This document shows positions 35,475 through 42,977 of a stretch of 64,000 nucleotides of DNA, piece after piece (the stretch's first letter is position 1; each line of letters starts with the position of its first letter). The notes under the pieces are model-generated. The model saw nothing but the letters and a program-made list of their open reading frames with translations, made no database searches and was not told where the DNA came from. The position numbers and the translations under genes are program-made. Origin of the DNA: Brevibacterium siliguriense (GTDB lineage Bacteria; Actinomycetota; Actinomycetes; Actinomycetales; Brevibacteriaceae); NCBI RefSeq assembly GCF_900105315.1, contig NZ_LT629766.1, forward strand, positions 372,001 to 436,000. The letters run 5' to 3'.

Positions 35475-35909
35475 ATGGGATCGAATGATTTCGCAGGCAA
35501 CAACGACAACGGTCAGAACGACTTCGGCAATCAGCAGCAGGGCGGTCCCGAGGGCCAGCAAGGTGGCTTCGGCGACCAGGGCGGCCAGCAGGGTCAGCAG
35601 GGCGGCGGACAGCAGTCCGACGGCGGCTTCGGCGGTGGCGACGACCGCGACCAGGGCGGCTTCGGCGGCCAGCAGGAACAGGGTGGCTTCGGTGGCCAGC
35701 AGGAACAGGGTGGCTTCGGTGGCGGCGACCGCGGCCAGCAGGAGCAGGGCCAGCAGTCCGGCAGCTTCGGCGGCGACAGCGAACAGGGCGGTCAGCCCGG
35801 CGGCCAGGGCGGCTTCGGAGGCCAGGACCAGCAGGCCCAGGGCGGCCAGAATGAAGGCGGCTTCGGCGGCGGAGAGCAGAGCCAGGGCGGTTTCGACGAG
35901 AACCGCTGA
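35475..35909 (+). CDS. Gly/Gln/Phe low-complexity (FG-rich, prion-like) protein
   Basis: 144 residues from ATG 35475, with AAGGAG seven bases before. The whole chain uses only eleven residue types (G, Q, D, F, N, E, S, A, P, R, M): no Leu, Ile, Val, Thr, Lys, His, Tyr, Trp or Cys. Eleven Phe occur at fairly regular spacing, mostly as GGFGG. A nine-residue unit GGFGGQQEQ is tandemly repeated at about 61-78, and the DNA repeat is nearly perfect. No signal peptide or membrane segment; strongly acidic. Intrinsically disordered, resembling FG-repeat or prion-like domains. Function unknown. A terminator hairpin follows. Confidence 0.75.
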   Translation: MGSNDFAGNNDNGQNDFGNQQQGGPEGQQGGFGDQGGQQGQQGGGQQSDGGFGGGDDRDQGGFGGQQEQGGFGGQQEQGGFGGGDRGQQEQGQQSGSFGGDSEQGGQPGGQGGFGGQDQQAQGGQNEGGFGGGEQSQGGFDENR

Positions 35910-35957
35910 TCTCAGCGGCCAACTGATCCGGCGTCGGATCTGAGACGCCGATCCACA

Positions 35958-35999
35958 CGCACGAGCGGCGCACCATTCATCGGTGCGCCGCTTCGTGCG
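35958..35999. terminator. bidirectional terminator hairpin
   Basis: CGCACGAGCGGCGCACC pairs with GGTGCGCCGCTTCGTGCG around ATTCATC, with one bulged base. It separates the convergent low-complexity protein and FAH-family genes. Confidence 0.75.
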
Positions 36000-36000
36000 T

Positions 36001-36852
36001 TCACTCCGTGACTGTCACGACCTGCCGATGCCGGCCGAGGCCCTCGAGCTCGATCTCGACGACATCACCGTCGGTCAGATAGGGGAACTTGCCCGACAAC
36101 GCTACGCCCTGAGGCGTACCGGTGAGGATGACGTCTCCCGGCTCGAAGGCCATCGCCTGGCTGAGCTGGAAGATGATCTCACCGACGGAGAAGATGAGGT
36201 CACTCGTCGACGAATCCTGTCGAGCTTCTCTGTTGACCCAACTGCGCAGTCGCAGGTCACGGGGATCCACCTCGGCGGCGGGGCGGATCCATGGGCCGAG
36301 CGGGGTGAACCCGGGCAGATTCTTCCCTTTCGACCACTGGCCACCGGACTCGTCGATCTGCAGGCGACGCTCGGACAGATCGTTGCCGAGCACGTACCCG
36401 GCCACGTTGTTGAGTCCCTCCTCCGCCGAGGCTACCCGGAACGTCCGTGATCCGATGACGACTCCGAGCTCGACCTCCCAATCGGCCTTCGTCGCATACG
36501 GCGGCAGTTCGATCGGGTCATTGGGACCGGCGATGGTCGAGGGCATCTTGAAGAAGACGACTGGCCGCTCGGGAGGCTCGGCCCCGGCCTCGCGGGCGTG
36601 CGCGGCATAGTTCATACCTACGCACACAATGGACGAAGGCCTGGTCAGCGGCGCACCGATGCGCATCTCATCGGCACCGTCGAGCGGCTTGAGCTCCCCG
36701 GCGGCAAGCGCATTTCGGACGCGTTCGACGCCATCGGCGGCAAAGAAGCTCGGGGCGATGTCATCGGTCAGCGGGCGGAGGTCGAAGCAGACTCCATCGT
36801 GACGGACTGCCGGAATCTCGTGTCCGATCGGTCCCAATCGCAGCAGTTCCAT
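36001..36852 (-). CDS. fumarylacetoacetate hydrolase (FAH) family protein
   Basis: 283 residues. Metal-binding core KADWEVELGVVIGSRTFRVASAEEGLNNVAGYVLGNDLSERRLQ and the C-terminal GDVILTGTPQGVALS are the usual FAH motifs; VCVGMNYAAHAREAGAEPPERPVVFFK precedes them. Such proteins hydrolyse or decarboxylate acyl-pyruvate-like compounds, for example in aromatic degradation. ATG 36852 has AGAGGAA upstream. It stands alone, 132 bases downstream of the Usp gene, with its own spacer. Confidence 0.9.
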   Translation of the reverse strand: MELLRLGPIGHEIPAVRHDGVCFDLRPLTDDIAPSFFAADGVERVRNALAAGELKPLDGADEMRIGAPLTRPSSIVCVGMNYAAHAREAGAEPPERPVVFFKMPSTIAGPNDPIELPPYATKADWEVELGVVIGSRTFRVASAEEGLNNVAGYVLGNDLSERRLQIDESGGQWSKGKNLPGFTPLGPWIRPAAEVDPRDLRLRSWVNREARQDSSTSDLIFSVGEIIFQLSQAMAFEPGDVILTGTPQGVALSGKFPYLTDGDVVEIELEGLGRHRQVVTVTE

Positions 36853-36932
36853 GCGGTTCCTCTCTACTAGCTCCAGGCCACGTCGTTGTGACCTGTCGCC
36901 AGGCTAGCGAGACCGACGGCGCCAATTTGGAA

Positions 36933-36951
36933 CTGTTCAAGTATTGGACAG
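36933..36951. promoter_or_regulatory. possible operator upstream of the FAH-family gene
   Basis: CTGTTC-AAGTATT-GGACAG is a 6-7-6 inverted repeat with one mismatch in the 132-base spacer before the FAH gene. No regulator gene is adjacent. Weak inference. Confidence 0.3.
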
Positions 36952-36984
36952 CCGAAGCGTCACCTCCTCAGGCGAGCCCTGCCG

Positions 36985-37902
36985 TCACACCTCCTGCTGG
37001 CGGATGTAATCGGCCTTCGCACGGCGGGGCACGACGACAACCGGCACCGGAGAGTTCTGTAGGATCCTCATCGCATGGCTGCCCAAGGACACACGTTTGA
37101 GCGCACCCAACCCGGAGGACCCGAGCATCATCACTTCCGGGTGCTCCCACTCGACCGCACCGAGGGCAGCGGCCCAATCGGCTCCCGTTCCCACGACGAC
37201 GTCCGTCTCACCAGGCTTGATGTGCAGCTGCTTGATCGAGCACAGGATTCTGTCCGTGTCGCGCCGGACAACCTTCGTCCACTCGTCGACGACGCTCGAC
37301 TCCATGTCGAAGGGGACGTTCGCAGACGCGACCACTCGCGAACGCGGGGCGAATGACGCGATGCGGAACGGCACATCCGACTCCGCCGAAACCATAGCAG
37401 CACCAAGGATGAGATCCGCCGAGGTGGACGAACCCGAATACGCAGCCGTGATCCGTTTCAGGCGCGCCCCTTCGGGCGCTTCGAACCCGGCCGGGGCCAG
37501 AGCCACCGGCAGCCGTGCGCTGTGCAGCAGGCCGTTCGACACCGACCCGAGTGCGATCCTGCCGGGCTTCCCTTCCGACGACGGTCCGACGACAAGGCGA
37601 TAGGCATCGGTCTTCTCACACACCTCGAGCAGACCGCGCCGTGACGACCGCGCGGAGTGGAGGACGCATTCGGACTCGATATCGCTGGGAATGAGCGCAC
37701 GCGCTTCGTCGAGGGCCGCCTCGGCGACGGTGCGGAGCTTCTTCTCGTATTGACTCTCGAAGTGCACCGGGGCCAGTGGGAACGCAGCGGAGTCGACGGC
37801 CGTTGCGACGATTCGGCGCCGATAGGTGCGGGCGAGGACGATACCCAGCTCGACGGCGGCTCGATTGTCCTGACCTGGGGCAAGACCGACGACGATGCTC
37901 AT
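36985..37902 (-). CDS. tandem universal stress protein (two Usp domains)
   Basis: 305 residues. Domain 1 (about 1-140) opens SIVVGLAPGQDNRAAVELGIVLA and ends LVVGPSSEGKPGRIALGSVSNGLLHSARLPVALAP; domain 2 (about 150-300) ends VMMLGSSGLGALKRVSLGSHAMRILQNSPVPVVVVP. Both carry the G-x2-G-x9-G(S/T) ATP-binding pattern, the second most clearly. ATG 37902 has AGGAGG and overlaps the permease stop as ATGA, so it is co-translated with the permease, a common pairing in which Usp may tune transport. Confidence 0.9.
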   Translation of the reverse strand: MSIVVGLAPGQDNRAAVELGIVLARTYRRRIVATAVDSAAFPLAPVHFESQYEKKLRTVAEAALDEARALIPSDIESECVLHSARSSRRGLLEVCEKTDAYRLVVGPSSEGKPGRIALGSVSNGLLHSARLPVALAPAGFEAPEGARLKRITAAYSGSSTSADLILGAAMVSAESDVPFRIASFAPRSRVVASANVPFDMESSVVDEWTKVVRRDTDRILCSIKQLHIKPGETDVVVGTGADWAAALGAVEWEHPEVMMLGSSGLGALKRVSLGSHAMRILQNSPVPVVVVPRRAKADYIRQQEV

Positions 37903-39359
37903 TTGGCTCCTCCTGTGGAGTCCGTTCCGGCAGATTCGGGATTGGTGTGCCCCGCCTCGGCGAGTTGCCGGCCGAGGACGGAGGACTTGCGGCCGAAGAT
38001 GAAGTACAAGCCCAGGATGAAAGCGGCCCAGATGACGAAGACTACGATCGTGATGATCTGCAGGCTCGAGATGATCCAGAAGCAGCCGATGATCGAGAGC
38101 ACCGGGAGGACGGGATAGAACGGAACCTTGAAGCCGCGTTCGAGGTTCGGTTCGCGCACGCGCAGGATGATCACGGCCAGGGAGACGACGACGAAGGCCA
38201 CAAGGGTGCCGATCGAGGTCATCTCCGCAAGGAAGTTCAGCGGGATGAACCCGGCGAGGACCGCGATGACCGCGGAGACGACGATAGTGCCCTTGACCGG
38301 GGTGAGCGTGCGGGGATTGACCTCGCGGAAGAGCTTGGGCATCATTCCGTCGCCGGCCATCGTGAACAGGATCCGGGACTGGCCGTAGATGGAGACCAGG
38401 GTGACCGAGAAGATCGAGATCACCGCGCCGGCGGCCACGACCGTGCCGGGCCACTGTGAGCCGACGATGTTCTCGAGGATGGCAGACAGGCCGGCGGTCT
38501 GCCCTTCGAACTTCTCCCACGGCTGGGCCGACAGTGCGGCGACGGCGACGAGGACGTAGACGGAGGTGACGATGATGAGGGCGGCGATGAGGGCTCGGGG
38601 CATCGTCTTCTTCGGGTTCTTCGTCTCATCGCCGGCCGTGGCGACGGCGTCCATGCCGACGTAGCTGAAGAAGATCAGACCCGATCCGGCGACGACTCCG
38701 GAGATGCCGAAGGGTGCGAAGTCGGAGAAGTTGTCGGTGTTCCAGCCGGTGACGCCGACGCAGATGAAGAAGATGAGCACGCCGACCTTGAGGCAGACCA
38801 TGATCGCGTTGACGACGATGGATTCGCCGGTGCCGCGCACCAGCAGGAAGCAGCACATCGCCAGCAGCAGGATGGCCGGCAGGTTGACGATTCCGCCTTC
38901 TTCCGGTGCATAGGCCAGGGCGTGCGGGATCTCGAATCCGAAGAGGTTGAACAGCAGCTGGTTGACGTACTGCGACCAGCCGACCGCGACGGCCGCACCG
39001 GCGACACCGTATTCGAGGAGGAGACAGGCGGCCACTCCCATCGCCGGCAGTTCACCGAGAGTCGCGTACGCGTAGGAGTAGGAGGAACCGGACACGGGGA
39101 CGGAGCCGGCGAGTTCGGCGTAGCAGATGACCGCCAGTCCCGCGACGGCACCGGCGATGACGAATGACCAGATCACGGCGGGACCTGCCACCGGAACGGA
39201 TTCGGAGAGGATGAAGAAGATGCCGGTGCCGATCGTCGAACCGACGCCGACCATCGTCAGCGAGAAGAGACCGATCGTGCGCTTGAGCTCGGTCTCGACA
39301 TCTTCCTTCTGCCGCGGAACTGGTTTGATCCTGAACAGCTGCTGTCGCAGTGTGGGCAT
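37899..39359 (-). CDS. APC-superfamily amino acid permease (CAT type)
   Basis: 486 residues, 12 or more membrane segments. The conserved opening LKRTIGLFSLTMVGVGSTIGTGIFFILSE and FFSYVGMDAVATAGDETKNPKKTMPRALI are characteristic of cationic amino-acid transporter-like APC permeases. ATG 39359 follows GGAGAAGAAC; the frame to 39545 has no better start. Imports an amino acid or polyamine across the plasma membrane. Substrate not determined. First gene of the permease-Usp pair. Confidence 0.9.
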   Translation of the reverse strand: MPTLRQQLFRIKPVPRQKEDVETELKRTIGLFSLTMVGVGSTIGTGIFFILSESVPVAGPAVIWSFVIAGAVAGLAVICYAELAGSVPVSGSSYSYAYATLGELPAMGVAACLLLEYGVAGAAVAVGWSQYVNQLLFNLFGFEIPHALAYAPEEGGIVNLPAILLLAMCCFLLVRGTGESIVVNAIMVCLKVGVLIFFICVGVTGWNTDNFSDFAPFGISGVVAGSGLIFFSYVGMDAVATAGDETKNPKKTMPRALIAALIIVTSVYVLVAVAALSAQPWEKFEGQTAGLSAILENIVGSQWPGTVVAAGAVISIFSVTLVSIYGQSRILFTMAGDGMMPKLFREVNPRTLTPVKGTIVVSAVIAVLAGFIPLNFLAEMTSIGTLVAFVVVSLAVIILRVREPNLERGFKVPFYPVLPVLSIIGCFWIISSLQIITIVVFVIWAAFILGLYFIFGRKSSVLGRQLAEAGHTNPESAGTDSTGGAK

Positions 39360-39520
39360 GTTCTTCTCCAGACATCCTCGTCTTACTGAACTGTCGACGA
39401 AGCCCGAACTCGCATCCGTTCGACGCGCTTCCTGGTCCGCCGCTACTGAGACCATACGACAGACAGCTCCGCAATCATCGTTAGGCACTGGAATTCTTCG
39501 GTGCGAAATCCGTCGAATCT

Positions 39521-39532
39521 CGCCGAGGCGGC
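39521..39532 (+). repeat. CGCCGAGGCGGC 12-mer upstream of the ArsR promoter
   Basis: Exact copy in the 323-base spacer between the APC permease and ArsR genes, about 50 bases left of the ArsR operator. The rest of that spacer left of the copy shows no further structure. Confidence 0.55.
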
Positions 39533-39582
39533 CCGGCACTTGCACTCATCCCCGCAGGTGAAAGCGGTGAAGTGAGACAACC

Positions 39583-39653
39583 GGATCCTTATTCAACAAA
39601 TAGGTTGAATAAGGATCCCGATCGCGGTATCGTGTTGTCAACCAATTGGTTGA
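39583..39653 (+). promoter_or_regulatory. promoter and double ArsR operator
   Basis: A 15-bp perfect inverted repeat (39583-39597 with 39604-39618, GGATCCTTATTCAAC type) overlaps a -35 box TTGAAT (39605-39610). A -10 box TATCGT (39628-39633) follows at 17 bases. A second perfect palindrome, TCAACCAATTGGTTGA (39638-39653), sits at the expected transcription start. Both dyads share the TCAAC/GTTGA half-site, as expected for autorepression by the ArsR protein encoded 30 bases downstream. Confidence 0.75.
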
Positions 39654-39682
39654 ATATGTGATTCGAAACGCAGGAGGCTGCA

Positions 39683-40093
39683 GTGACCGATCAGCTGTCC
39701 AAGGTCTTCGCCGCCCTGGCGGACCCGACCCGTCGGGATATGGTTGCCCGCCTCAGCGTCGCGGACTCAACGGTGAACGAACTCGCCGAGCCCTACGACG
39801 TCAGCCTGCAGGCCGTATCGAAACATCTCAAGGTGCTCGAGGACTCCGGACTGGTCTCCCGCACCCGTGATGCCCAGCGCAGACCAGTCCACCTCGAAGA
39901 CAATGTGTTCGATCTGATGACGAAATGGATCGAGAGATACAGACAGCAGGCAGAGGAACGCTACCAACGCCTCGACGTAGTCCTCGAAGCGATGAACGCC
40001 GACGAGGACGCGAACGATTCGGACTTGGGCGCCGCCTCGGCGACGGGATCCGAAAACACATCAACCGACAGAAGATCACGCAAAGGAGCATGA
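39683..40093 (+). CDS. ArsR/SmtB-family regulator (SdpR-like, no metal site seen)
   Basis: 136 residues. Winged HTH TDQLSKVFAALADPTRRDMVARLSVADSTVNELAEPYDVSLQAVSKHLKVLEDSGLVSRTRDAQRRPVHL. No metal-binding cysteine motif. GTG 39683 has AGGAGG. Pairing with an AHSA1/SRPBCC gene one base downstream is the common arrangement for this ArsR subgroup. The last 30 residues are an acidic low-complexity tail containing a 12-mer repeat copy (40031-40042) read as AASA. Confidence 0.88.
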   Translation: MTDQLSKVFAALADPTRRDMVARLSVADSTVNELAEPYDVSLQAVSKHLKVLEDSGLVSRTRDAQRRPVHLEDNVFDLMTKWIERYRQQAEERYQRLDVVLEAMNADEDANDSDLGAASATGSENTSTDRRSRKGA

Positions 40094-40094
40094 C

Positions 40095-40595
40095 ATGACC
40101 AACACAACAGACACCACCGCCGATTATTCGACCCTCAGGCTCGACGTCCCCGAGGGCGTGCAGACCGTGTCGATCACCCGCGATTTCACCGCCGCACCGG
40201 ACAAGGTGTTCCGTGCCCATATCGACCCCGAACTGTTCGTCAAGTGGTGCGGTCCGGAATCGATCACGAACACGATCCGCGAATGGAATGCGACGACAGG
40301 CGGGAACTGGAGCTATGTCGCGACCGACGATCGCGGCGAGTACGCCTTCTTCGGTTCGTTCCACGAGGTGAGGGAGAACGAGCGCATCGTCCAGACGTTC
40401 ACCTTCGAGGGATTCCCGGACGCGGTCAACCTCGATATCCTCACGCTCACCGATCTCGGTGACGGGCGGACCAGACTGGCCTCGACCTCGGTCTTCGATT
40501 CGCTCGAGTCCCGCGACGGCATGGTCGCCTCGGGCATGGAGCACGGAATCGTCGAGGGCTACAACAAGCTCGACCGCCTGTTGAACCACCCCTAA
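40095..40595 (+). CDS. SRPBCC (AHSA1/START-like) domain protein
   Basis: 166 residues with the AHSA1 pattern SITRDFTAAPDKVFRAHIDPELFVKWCGPES, GGNWSYVATDDRGEYAFFGSFHEVRENERIVQTFTFEGFP, and a C-terminal helix GMVASGMEHGIVEGYNKLDRLL. A helix-grip fold that binds a hydrophobic ligand; exact role unknown. ATG 40095 has AAAGGAG six bases upstream, and the gene is translationally linked to the ArsR gene. Its stop codon abuts family A hairpin copy 3. Confidence 0.88.
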   Translation: MTNTTDTTADYSTLRLDVPEGVQTVSITRDFTAAPDKVFRAHIDPELFVKWCGPESITNTIREWNATTGGNWSYVATDDRGEYAFFGSFHEVRENERIVQTFTFEGFPDAVNLDILTLTDLGDGRTRLASTSVFDSLESRDGMVASGMEHGIVEGYNKLDRLLNHP

Positions 40596-40598
40596 TTG

Positions 40599-40654
40599 CT
40601 ACCTGACGGCGGCCCAGCAACCTTGCGCCAGGTTGCTGGGCCGCCGTCAGGTAG
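40599..40654. repeat. family A hairpin repeat, copy 3 (contains a stop codon)
   Basis: Perfect 24-bp arms (40599-40622 with 40631-40654) around the 8-base loop TTGCGCCA. The GntR gene's TGA (40647-40649) is inside the right arm, so the hairpin encodes that protein's last residue. It begins 3 bases after the SRPBCC stop. Sequence core matches copies 1 and 2. Confidence 0.9.
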
Positions 40655-41357
40655 TTCTGGGACGGTCGGTGTCGGACATCATGGCGAAGTAGGAGTCTCG
40701 GCTGCGGCGGACATGCCGGGCCATCACTTCGGCTGCCTTCGCCTCCTGGCCGGCATCGATGGCCGCGATGATCTCGCGGTGCTCGGGCCAGGCCTGGGGT
40801 CCGCGACGAGTGACGTTGAGCGAATACAGCCACTCGATCTTCCCAGAGATCTGCCTCAGCAAGCTGATGAATGACAGGCTGCGGCTGAGTTCGGCAACGG
40901 CGAAGTGGAACCGCATGTTGAGCACCGCGAGGTCTTCGAAGCGTTCCTGGTCGATGACGACGTCCCCGGCATCGAGAATGTCGCTGATGTCCTTGCGCAG
41001 CTCCCGCCACTTGAGGTCAGGTGTGTCGCTGGCGTTGAGCTCAGCCGCACGTTTGGCCGCACGCTTCGCGGTCGCCGACTCGAGCACGATGCGGATCTCA
41101 AAGAGGTCCTCGGCATCCTCGACGGGTGAGGGTGCGACGATCGAGCCGCTGTACTTCCGCGACTCGACGAGCCCTTCGGCCTCGAGGGATCGCAAAGCCT
41201 CACGGATCGGAATCCTGGAGACGTCGTACTGCTGAGCCAGAGCGACTTCCCGCAGCTTCGCCCCGGGAGCGTGGACACCGGCGATGATGTCGGCACGGAT
41301 CCGCGCGCCGACGTCCCCGCTGCTCGAAGTGTCTGAAGGCTGGGAAAAGTCAGACAT
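40647..41357 (-). CDS. GntR-family (FCD) regulator of the peptide/GGT operon
   Basis: 236 residues. GntR winged helix ARIRADIIAGVHAPGAKLREVALAQQYDVSRIPIREALRSLEAEGLVE followed by an all-helical FCD ligand domain (EDLFEIRIVLESATAKRAAKRAAE, NMRFHFAVAELSRSLSFISLLRQI, EHREIIAAIDAGQEAKAAEVMARHV). ATG 41357 lies 8 bases inside the end of the ATPase gene, so it is the last gene of the operon. TTGTATACAA upstream of the operon (48331) is its likely site. Confidence 0.88.
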   Translation of the reverse strand: MSDFSQPSDTSSSGDVGARIRADIIAGVHAPGAKLREVALAQQYDVSRIPIREALRSLEAEGLVESRKYSGSIVAPSPVEDAEDLFEIRIVLESATAKRAAKRAAELNASDTPDLKWRELRKDISDILDAGDVVIDQERFEDLAVLNMRFHFAVAELSRSLSFISLLRQISGKIEWLYSLNVTRRGPQAWPEHREIIAAIDAGQEAKAAEVMARHVRRSRDSYFAMMSDTDRPRTT

Positions 41358-42972
41358 TGAGGAGACCGGAACCTGGCACAGCCGCCAAGAGCTTCTGGGT
41401 GTAGTCGGCTGTCGGGTGGCCGATGACGTCCCTGGTTGCGCCGGTCTCGACGATCTCTCCACTCTTCATCACTACAACATCGTCGGCCAAGTTCGCCACG
41501 ACTGCAAGATCGTGGGTGATGAACAGGCAGCTCACGCCCAGATCTGACTGCAGGTTCCGCAGCAGGTCGAGGATCTGTTCCTGGACGAGAACATCGAGAG
41601 CTGAGACGGCTTCGTCGCAGATGAGGAGCTCGGGTTCACTGATGAGCGCACGAGCGATCGCGATCCTCTGTCGCTGTCCACCGGATAAATCAGCAGGGCG
41701 GCGATCGCTCATCGACCTGGGAATCGCCACGTGGTCGAGCACCTCGGCGACCTTCTTCGTCCGTTCCGCGCGGGTGCCGATTCTGAAGACGTCGAGCGGT
41801 TCACGGACGATCCTTTCGATGCTCCACATCGGATTGAGCGACGAGAAAGGGTCCTGGAAGACGGGCTGGCTGAAGCGCCTCAGGATGCTGCGTTCCGACC
41901 TCGAGGTCGCGTCGACGTCGCGTCCACCTGCGAGGACTGTGCCGCTGGTCGCCTTCTCCAACCCGAGGACGATCTTCGCGATCGTCGACTTGCCCGAACC
42001 CGATTCACCGATGATTGCGGTCGTCCTCCCCCGCTCGGCGGTGAGGCTGACTCCCTTGAGGGCGTGCACCTCATGGACCCGCCCCCGCAGTCGGTACACC
42101 TTGTGAAGATCTTCGATCTCGAGCACATTCGCCGAGACGGTCGCAGCGTCGAACTCGCCCGCGTGGTCGGACTCTTGACCTCGATTGCGGTCGACGACGA
42201 TGCTCGGCGCAGCCTTGACCAGTGCCTGTGTGTATTCGTCCTGGGGATCTCCGAGCACGAGCTCGGGCTCACCGCGTTCGACGACGCGTCCATCATTCAT
42301 CACGAGGACGGTGTCGGTTCGCTCCCCCGCCACCCCGAGGTCGTGGGTGACGAACAGCAGAGACGTGCCGCGTTCGGTCACGAGGTCTTGGAGATGGTCG
42401 AGGATCTGCTTCTGGACCGTGACGTCCAGGGCAGACGTCGGCTCGTCGGCGATGATGAGGTCGGGATCGCCGGAGAGAGCGATGGCGATGAGCACGCGTT
42501 GCCGCATCCCGCCGGAGAACTCGTGCGGATAGGACCGCCGCCGCGTCTCTGCCTCGGGGATGCCGGCCTCGGTCATCAGCTGCACCACGGTTCGGTTCAC
42601 TTCACGGCTATCCGACATTCCATAGGTGCGCAGTGCGTCGGCGATCTGATCGCCCACACGCATGCTCGGATTGAGGCTGGCCATCGGATCTTGCGGCACC
42701 AGCGCGATCGACCTGCCGCGCAGGGTCTGCAGGCGAGCACGATCGGCATCGACGAGTTCTTCTCCGCGATAGCGCACCGATCCCGCGCTGACTCTGCCGG
42801 AACCCGGCAGCAGACCGAGGATCGCGCCGATGGTCGTCGACTTCCCCGAGCCGGACTGTCCGACGAGGGCCAGCCTCTCCCCCGGGGCAAGCGTGAAGTT
42901 CACATCGTGGAGGACAGGAGCCCCGTAGGAGACTTCGAGGCCGGAGACCTCGAGCACGAATTCCTCGCTCAT
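41350..42972 (-). CDS. peptide ABC transporter ATPase, two fused nucleotide-binding domains
   Basis: 540 residues: NBD1 with GQSGSGKST, FSGGMRQRVLIAIAL and LIIADEPTSALD; NBD2 with GESGSGKST, LSGGQRQRIAIARAL and LLICDEAVSALD. This is the DppD-DppF fusion also seen in GsiA/YejF-like importers of oligopeptides or glutathione. Start ATG 42972 with AGGAAGG upstream; the frame extends to 43293 within the GGT gene but without a start signal. Follows the GGT gene by five bases. Confidence 0.92.
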   Translation of the reverse strand: MSEEFVLEVSGLEVSYGAPVLHDVNFTLAPGERLALVGQSGSGKSTTIGAILGLLPGSGRVSAGSVRYRGEELVDADRARLQTLRGRSIALVPQDPMASLNPSMRVGDQIADALRTYGMSDSREVNRTVVQLMTEAGIPEAETRRRSYPHEFSGGMRQRVLIAIALSGDPDLIIADEPTSALDVTVQKQILDHLQDLVTERGTSLLFVTHDLGVAGERTDTVLVMNDGRVVERGEPELVLGDPQDEYTQALVKAAPSIVVDRNRGQESDHAGEFDAATVSANVLEIEDLHKVYRLRGRVHEVHALKGVSLTAERGRTTAIIGESGSGKSTIAKIVLGLEKATSGTVLAGGRDVDATSRSERSILRRFSQPVFQDPFSSLNPMWSIERIVREPLDVFRIGTRAERTKKVAEVLDHVAIPRSMSDRRPADLSGGQRQRIAIARALISEPELLICDEAVSALDVLVQEQILDLLRNLQSDLGVSCLFITHDLAVVANLADDVVVMKSGEIVETGATRDVIGHPTADYTQKLLAAVPGSGLLNV

Positions 42973-42977
42973 CGTTC

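Noticed and set aside
10433..40654. Family A hairpins as a CRISPR or insertion-sequence ends
   Set aside because: They are isolated single hairpins tens of kb apart, with no spacers, no transposase gene and no target duplications visible.
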